64,000 nt of DNA from contig NZ_CP038498.1 of the NCBI RefSeq assembly GCF_012427845.1, forward strand, positions 3,100,001-3,164,000, read 5' to 3'. The stretch's first letter is position 1. Every line of letters begins with the position of its first letter. The notes below the pieces were generated by a model. It saw only the letters and a list, made by a program, of their open reading frames with translations, searched no databases and had not been told where the DNA came from. This DNA is from Pectobacterium punjabense (GTDB lineage: Bacteria > Pseudomonadota > Gammaproteobacteria > Enterobacterales > Enterobacteriaceae). The position numbers were made by a program, and so were the translations under genes. Shown here in pieces: positions 59,318-64,000 of the stretch.

Positions 59318-59917
59318 ATGAATCAGAGCCACTTTTTCGCCCACTTATCCCGTCTAAAACTCATCAGCCGTTGGCCACTAATGCGCAACGTGCGTACGGA
59401 AAACGTCTCCGAACACAGCCTTCAAGTCGCCTTTGTCGCTCACGCGCTGGCGGTTATCAAAAACCGCAAATTCGGGGGCAACCTGAACGTAGAGCGCATT
59501 GCGCTACTGGCGATGTATCATGATGCCAGCGAGGTGCTGACAGGCGACATGCCGACGCCGATCAAGTACTACAATGCGCAGATCGCGCATGAGTATAAGA
59601 AGATAGAGAAAATTGCCCAGCAGAAGCTGATCGAAATGCTGCCAGAAGAGTTACAGCAGGATTATCGGATGCTGCTGGATGACAACTATACCAGTGAGGA
59701 AGAGCGCGCCATCGTTAAACAGGCAGACGCGCTCTGCGCCTACCTGAAATGCCTGGAAGAATTATCCGCGGGTAACGCGGAATTCACGCTTGCTAAGGCA
59801 CGGCTGGAAAAAACATTGCAACTGCGCCACAGCCCGGAAATGGACTATTTCATGACGGTGTTCGTTCCCAGCTTCAGCCTGTCGCTCGACGAAATCAGTC
59901 AAGACTCTCCGTTATAA
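59318..59917 (+). CDS. yfbR: 5'-deoxynucleotidase YfbR
   Basis: A 199-residue HD-domain phosphohydrolase that dephosphorylates deoxynucleoside 5'-monophosphates. The metal ligands are in [17 protein letters not shown] and [12 protein letters not shown], with the later aspartate in [12 protein letters not shown]. Length equals E. coli YfbR. It follows alaA in the same order as in E. coli and converges on yfbS. Confidence 0.94.
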   Translation: MNQSHFFAHLSRLKLISRWPLMRNVRTENVSEHSLQVAFVAHALAVIKNRKFGGNLNVERIALLAMYHDASEVLTGDMPTPIKYYNAQIAHEYKKIEKIAQQKLIEMLPEELQQDYRMLLDDNYTSEEERAIVKQADALCAYLKCLEELSAGNAEFTLAKARLEKTLQLRHSPEMDYFMTVFVPSFSLSLDEISQDSPL

Positions 59918-59945
59918 CACGCGTCTGCTATAGCGGCTGGAACAC

Positions 59946-61778
59946 TTAGAACGGATACAGCCACGGCACCATCACCACGCTGACAAGCATCACCAGTACG
60001 GTAAAGGGGACGCCAATACGTACAAAGTCCCCAAATTTATAACCGCCCGGCCCCAGTACCAATGTATTAACCGGTGATGATACGGGCGTCATAAATGCGG
60101 CAGATGCCGCAACGGCGATGATCATCGCAAAGGGATAAGGTGACACGCCCATTTGCTTCGCTGCGGCGATCGCAATGGGCGCCATCAACACCGCCGTCGC
60201 CGTGTTGGAAATAAACAGGCCAATCACGGCACATAGCACGAATAAGCACACCAGCATCACATGTGGCCCGGCATTCCCGGCAACATCCATCAGCCCCTTA
60301 ACAATCAGCGCAACACCGCCAGTTTGCTGCAACGCCAATGCAAACGGCATCATCCCGACGATGAGAATAATACTCGGCCAGTGGATAGCTCGATAGGCAC
60401 CTTCCATGTCGATGCAGCGGAATTTGCCCATCAGTAAACAGGCGATCAGCGCAGCAACCGCATTCGGTATTTCATCCGTCAGCATCATCGCTACCATCAG
60501 CGCCAGACAAAACAACGCGTGCGGAGCCTGACTCACCGCAGGGGCGACATCATCCACTTCGGCAGGAAGATTGAGCAAAAGAAAGTCATTTTTCTGCGTG
60601 TGCAACTGCCGGATCATACGCCAGTCCCCCATCACCAGCAGAATATCACCGAGCTGGAGCGGCTCATCAGCGAGGATACCCTCCATTGCTTCACCCGCCC
60701 GACGAATCCCTACGACGCTCAGGCCATAGCGGCTACGGAATCCAACGTCGTAGAGCGTTTTTCCCAGCAGCTCGGAATCGGGGATCAAAGACACTTCCGC
60801 CATCCCCACATCACGCGCCTGCTCAGAGAAATACTCACCGCGTAGTACCATCGGTTCAAGCCGCTGCGAGGTGCAAAATTCGCGCAAATCCACCTCAGAT
60901 GCCGACATATCGATCAGCAGCACATCATTCAGGCGAAGTTCGGTATTGCCAGCTACGCTGATCATCACGCGGCGGAATTTACGCCAGCGCTCAATCCCGA
61001 CCACATTCGCCCCAAAGCGTTGGCGCAGACGTAAATCGTCCAGACGATGGCCGATAAAAGGCGATCCTGGGCGAATTGCCAATCGGCGTGCCCTGCCCGT
61101 CAATCGGTAATCACGGATCAGATCGCGAAACGTTCTTCTCTTCCACATCTCTTTTGCTGTTGCTGTCTCAGCGTCACCAAGCCAGTAACGTGCCACCATC
61201 ATATAGGCCACGCCTAGCAACAGGGCAACCATCCCTATCGGTGTCACGCTGAAGAACCCAAAGCCCGCGACACCGTCGCGCATCAGCTCGCTGCTCACTA
61301 CCATATTCGGCGGCGTCGCCACCAGCGTCATCATGCCGCTAATCAACCCAGCGAAACTCAGCGGCATCATCAGCCTTCCAGGGGAAATTTTCATCCGCGC
61401 AGAAACACTCAGTACCACGGGAATAAAAATCGCGACAACGCCGGTGGAACTCATGAAAGCCCCTAGCAGCGCAACAGTGACCATCAGTAAGATCAGCATC
61501 TTCATTTCGCTGCTACCCGCAACGCGAACCAGCCAGTCCCCGACCTGATAAGCGACACCAGTACGAACTAACCCTTCACCAATCACAAACAGGGCAGCAA
61601 TCAGGATCACATTAGGATCGCTGAACCCCACCAGCGCTTCAGATAGCGTCAGCGTACCGCTCAGTACAAACGCGATAATGACCAACAGCGCTACGACGTC
61701 CATGCGTAATTTATTGGTGGTAAACAACACAATGGCGATCAGCAACAGGGATAAAACCCAGAGAAGTTCGCTATTCAA
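59946..61778 (-). CDS. yfbS: SLC13/DASS-type transporter with two TrkA-C domains, YfbS
   Basis: A 610-residue inner-membrane transporter. Membrane spans occupy roughly residues 1-190 and 400-610, and between them lie two RCK_C/TrkA-C domains (about 205-290 and 300-380). The second half repeats the motif [21 protein letters not shown]. Length equals E. coli YfbS. The substrate is unknown; related proteins carry dicarboxylates or sulphate. Confidence 0.9.
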   Translation of the reverse strand: MNSELLWVLSLLLIAIVLFTTNKLRMDVVALLVIIAFVLSGTLTLSEALVGFSDPNVILIAALFVIGEGLVRTGVAYQVGDWLVRVAGSSEMKMLILLMVTVALLGAFMSSTGVVAIFIPVVLSVSARMKISPGRLMMPLSFAGLISGMMTLVATPPNMVVSSELMRDGVAGFGFFSVTPIGMVALLLGVAYMMVARYWLGDAETATAKEMWKRRTFRDLIRDYRLTGRARRLAIRPGSPFIGHRLDDLRLRQRFGANVVGIERWRKFRRVMISVAGNTELRLNDVLLIDMSASEVDLREFCTSQRLEPMVLRGEYFSEQARDVGMAEVSLIPDSELLGKTLYDVGFRSRYGLSVVGIRRAGEAMEGILADEPLQLGDILLVMGDWRMIRQLHTQKNDFLLLNLPAEVDDVAPAVSQAPHALFCLALMVAMMLTDEIPNAVAALIACLLMGKFRCIDMEGAYRAIHWPSIILIVGMMPFALALQQTGGVALIVKGLMDVAGNAGPHVMLVCLFVLCAVIGLFISNTATAVLMAPIAIAAAKQMGVSPYPFAMIIAVAASAAFMTPVSSPVNTLVLGPGGYKFGDFVRIGVPFTVLVMLVSVVMVPWLYPF

Positions 61779-61845
61779 AACGGTTCCCCTGACGGAAAAT
61801 ACAGAGTGAAAGGTGTAGATTCAGCATGCCATAGATAAGGAAGCT

Positions 61846-61878
61846 AACACCCATGCAGCTTGAAGTATGACGGATATA
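61846..61878. repeat. Partial ERIC-like end
   Basis: ACCCATGCAGCTTGAAGTATGACGGATATA-type sequence matches the right end of the ERIC element at 15506 (ATGCAACTTGAAGTATGACGGG) but has no core or left end. It is probably a decayed remnant upstream of the yfbT terminator. Confidence 0.6.
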
Positions 61879-61884
61879 GTCTGC

Positions 61885-61914
61885 CATAAAAAAAACCTCG
61901 CGGATGCGAGGTTT
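61885..61914 (-). terminator. Terminator of yfbU-yfbT
   Basis: AAACCTCG (61893-61900) and CGAGGTTT (61907-61914) form an 8-bp stem with a 6-base loop; on the minus strand it is followed by eight Ts. It lies 43 bases beyond the yfbT stop. Confidence 0.93.
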
Positions 61915-61956
61915 GATCATATTTAGTCACAGTTTTGTCATTATATTACAGACGAG

Positions 61957-62613
61957 CTATTGGCGCAGAAGTACCTTAACGCCACTTTGTGATTTCTCTA
62001 TTTCTATCTGCTCCAACGAATCAAGCACCAGATCGACCTGATCCAGCTTCGGCGTATCCGCTGGTGCTTTCACTGCAATAACCTTACAGCCCGCCGCCAG
62101 ACCCGATAACACCCCTGCGGGCGCATCTTCAACAACGACACATTCTTCCGGTTTCAACCCTAACTGCTGTGCACCAAGTAAATAAGCATCAGGGTTAGGT
62201 TTACCTTTGGCAACCTGCTCCGCCGTAATAAAAGCGCGAGGAGCAGGGAGTTCTCCACGATGATGACGCGCGCTGGCAATCGGTACGGTGCCGGATGTCA
62301 CAATTGCCCAAGGAATATCCAAAGCATCCAACCGTTCCAACAGCGCCTTCGCCCCTGGCATTGCAACAATACCTTGTGTGTCAGAAGCTTCCGTTTTCTC
62401 CAGCGCATCGAACTCCTGTTGAATCGTTTCTTCGCTCTGCCCCTGAAGAAAGTGGCGCAAGGACGTGATTGCCTGCTTGCCGTGAATAAAATCCAGTACT
62501 TCCTGTGGTTCAATATCGTGATCTTTTGCCCAGTTAATCCATGCACGTTCTACAGCAGGCAGTGAATCAACCAGCGTACCATCGAGGTCGAACAGAAAAC
62601 CTTTACACTCCAC
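61957..62613 (-). CDS. yfbT: HAD-family sugar phosphatase YfbT
   Basis: A 218-residue HAD phosphatase that removes phosphate from sugar phosphates. Motif I is FDLDGTLVDS, motif II is AIVTSGT, and the KGKPNPDAYLLGA and VVEDAPAGVLSGLAAG blocks follow. GTG at 62613 is preferred as the start: AAGGGG lies six bases upstream and it gives the E. coli N-terminus (x-x-CKGFLFDLDGT). The ATG at 62631 would add six residues and has no such site. It follows yfbU. Confidence 0.9.
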   Translation of the reverse strand: MECKGFLFDLDGTLVDSLPAVERAWINWAKDHDIEPQEVLDFIHGKQAITSLRHFLQGQSEETIQQEFDALEKTEASDTQGIVAMPGAKALLERLDALDIPWAIVTSGTVPIASARHHRGELPAPRAFITAEQVAKGKPNPDAYLLGAQQLGLKPEECVVVEDAPAGVLSGLAAGCKVIAVKAPADTPKLDQVDLVLDSLEQIEIEKSQSGVKVLLRQ

Positions 62614-62634
62614 AGAAAGCCCCTTTTTCATTAA

Positions 62635-63129
62635 TCAGGCGTTGATGATCTGTGCGATCTCAACCGCACTCAAGTGATACTGACGCGGGCAGGATTGCCA
62701 AACAGCCAGCATTCTGTTGTATTTTTCCCACATTTTTGTCTGCGCGTTAAAACCATGCGTACCCGCATCAAAGTGAGGGTAACGACCTTCAACATGTACC
62801 ATGAAGCGTACAAAGCCCAGATAACGCGCTTCCGTTGCCGCATCAAAACCCAGGAAGGTCAGACGTCGCTCATCCAAATCCTGCTTATCTTTCAGATTGG
62901 TCCATGACACCTGCAAAGCATGATGCATTTCCATGACGTTAATAATGGTACGGCAAACTTCTTCCGTCAGCTCACCAAACTCACGGTCTAACTCCCGCAT
63001 CTGCAAACCGTAACCACGCTCGATGATCGTTTGTAGCCGACGATAGCGCTCAGCGTTATCTGGATCGAGCATCGTCATCATTTTGTATTGGTTTGAAAGG
63101 ATCAATCTCTGGGCATTCGTCATTTCCAT
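62635..63129 (-). CDS. yfbU: YfbU family protein
   Basis: A 164-residue soluble helical protein, UPF0304, nearly identical to E. coli YfbU in length and sequence ([18 protein letters not shown] at the N-terminus, [13 protein letters not shown] and CPRQYHLSA later). Function is unknown. It is co-transcribed with yfbT and both end at the terminator at 61893. Confidence 0.94.
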   Translation of the reverse strand: MEMTNAQRLILSNQYKMMTMLDPDNAERYRRLQTIIERGYGLQMRELDREFGELTEEVCRTIINVMEMHHALQVSWTNLKDKQDLDERRLTFLGFDAATEARYLGFVRFMVHVEGRYPHFDAGTHGFNAQTKMWEKYNRMLAVWQSCPRQYHLSAVEIAQIINA

Positions 63130-63294
63130 GTTGCTCTCCTGAACCCTCTTTGGTGTAAGCCAATGTCGCTAAATAGGTATTACCCGCAGAATCGCATACT
63201 GAATCGTGTCACGATAGCGGTAGCCACCGCTTCTTTGATTTGAAACAGGGGAAAGAACAAAATAGCCATCAACCCGCACACAGCCTGACGCCGA

Positions 63295-63753
63295 TCACAA
63301 ATCATCAAGGAAGGTTTTATCAAGCTGCTTAAATGCACGCTTCAGCACATCCGCCAACGCTTGGTAAGTTGGCGCTTCCTCCTCCAGCGGAGCGAGTGCC
63401 TGTCCTGATTCCGCAAGTTTATGGCGAATCTCATGGAACCACTGTGCCAGCGTTGGTGGTAAAGGCGTAACAGAACGGCGGCCAAGCCACCACAGGCCCT
63501 GTAACGGCAGGCTACAGGCAAAAAGCGCGGTGGCGATGGCCGGGCCGAGCTGGCCACCAAGCGCAATCTGCCACGTTAAGGTAAACACCGCCAGTGGCGG
63601 CATGATGCGAATGCCGAACCGCGTCGCTCGCGCCACGCGGTTTTCGGGGAATAGGGGTGCCAACTGCTTTTCTGCTGGCCATGTCTTCATGTAATGCTGC
63701 CCACGTTGGAGTAACTGTAGCCAACTAATTCTACTGTCTGGTTTCGTCGCCAT
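63295..63753 (-). CDS. yfbV: UPF0208 membrane protein YfbV
   Basis: A 152-residue inner-membrane protein with two spans (about residues 48-90) and a conserved C-terminus ([23 protein letters not shown]). E. coli YfbV is linked to Ter macrodomain insulation. The start at 63753 has GAGG 8 bases upstream; GTG at 63759 would add two residues. It diverges from the region where ackA lies in related genomes. Confidence 0.93.
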   Translation of the reverse strand: MATKPDSRISWLQLLQRGQHYMKTWPAEKQLAPLFPENRVARATRFGIRIMPPLAVFTLTWQIALGGQLGPAIATALFACSLPLQGLWWLGRRSVTPLPPTLAQWFHEIRHKLAESGQALAPLEEEAPTYQALADVLKRAFKQLDKTFLDDL

Positions 63754-64000
63754 AGCCACACCTCAACTTTACAGATAAAAAATAAAACTTTTGCACAAAT
63801 CAACAACTCAAGTTGATAAGGTTAAAATATATTTTGTGTTTACCCTACGCTATCGGTATCCTAGATCGGCCTTTTGGCCGCTGTATACCTAAAGTAGTAT
63901 GACTACACGCAGGGAGTATAATTCCCTTTGCGACATAAGCGCAGCCAACGGCCATAACGCGGTTATCATCGCTTTAAAAGCTGCGGTTTACATCAGGTCG
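63754..64000 (+). other. Intergenic region, probably upstream of ackA
   Basis: About 250 bases run to the window end with no gene. In E. coli the next gene after yfbV is ackA on the opposite strand. No start codon of ackA is visible, so this would be its promoter region; the call rests on gene order only. Confidence 0.4.

Noticed and set aside
63880..64000. Possible ERIC-like sequence near the right end
   Set aside because: Shares only GCAGCCAACG and a TATACC; insufficient for a call.

Overview
The window reads as chromosome of a soft-rot enterobacterium, most likely Pectobacterium. Gene content and order are enterobacterial: nuoA-N next to lrhA/hexA, alaA, yfbR, yfbS, yfbT, yfbU and yfbV, with elaB at the other end of nuo. 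This is combined with a complete assimilatory nitrate operon, a second-type cytochrome bd locus, PQQ glucose dehydrogenase and ERIC repeats. The genus is inferred from remembered family sequences, not from a search.

Region 1 (1-13 kb, minus strand) is nitrate/nitrite assimilation: a nitrate ABC importer (nasFED), a fused reductase (NasC-NirB-NirD), the molybdenum nitrate reductase NasA and the siroheme enzyme CobA, with the ANTAR antiterminator NasR upstream. A sigma-54 promoter and a strong leader terminator lie between nasR and nasF, as expected for NtrC plus NasR control. A truncated Rpn-type nuclease gene sits at the left edge.

Region 2 (13.3-15.6 kb) is an orphan phage tail-fibre and fibre-assembly pair followed by an ERIC element. 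Region 3 (16-20 kb) is cydA-cydB-cydX with two DUF202 membrane proteins. Region 4 (20-27 kb) holds fdhE, a MocR-type regulator, a class I glutamine amidotransferase, gcd and a ylaC-like gene.

Region 5 (27-33 kb) is a haem locus: chuW-X-Y reads left and a TonB receptor plus a haem-binding protein read right, from a shared intergenic region with Fur-box-like sites. No haem permease or ATPase is present here. Region 6 (33-40 kb) has the ABC-F protein YbiT, a PhzF-like protein, a RimL-like acetyltransferase, an apparently unannotated 32-residue gene with two CRP-like sites, its own promoter and its own terminator, then treB-treC.

Region 7 (40-56 kb) is elaB and the full 13-gene nuo operon (nuoC and nuoD fused) on the minus strand. 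A compact ERIC-like repeat and a hairpin lie between nuoF and nuoG. Region 8 (56-64 kb) is lrhA/hexA, alaA, yfbR, yfbS, yfbT, yfbU and yfbV; the right end lies where ackA would start in related genomes.

Most of the window is conserved core metabolism. The least explained items are the CRP-flanked small gene, the in-frame fusion of the nitrate and nitrite reductase subunits with a preserved internal start, the structured repeat below nasR, and the repeat inside nuo.
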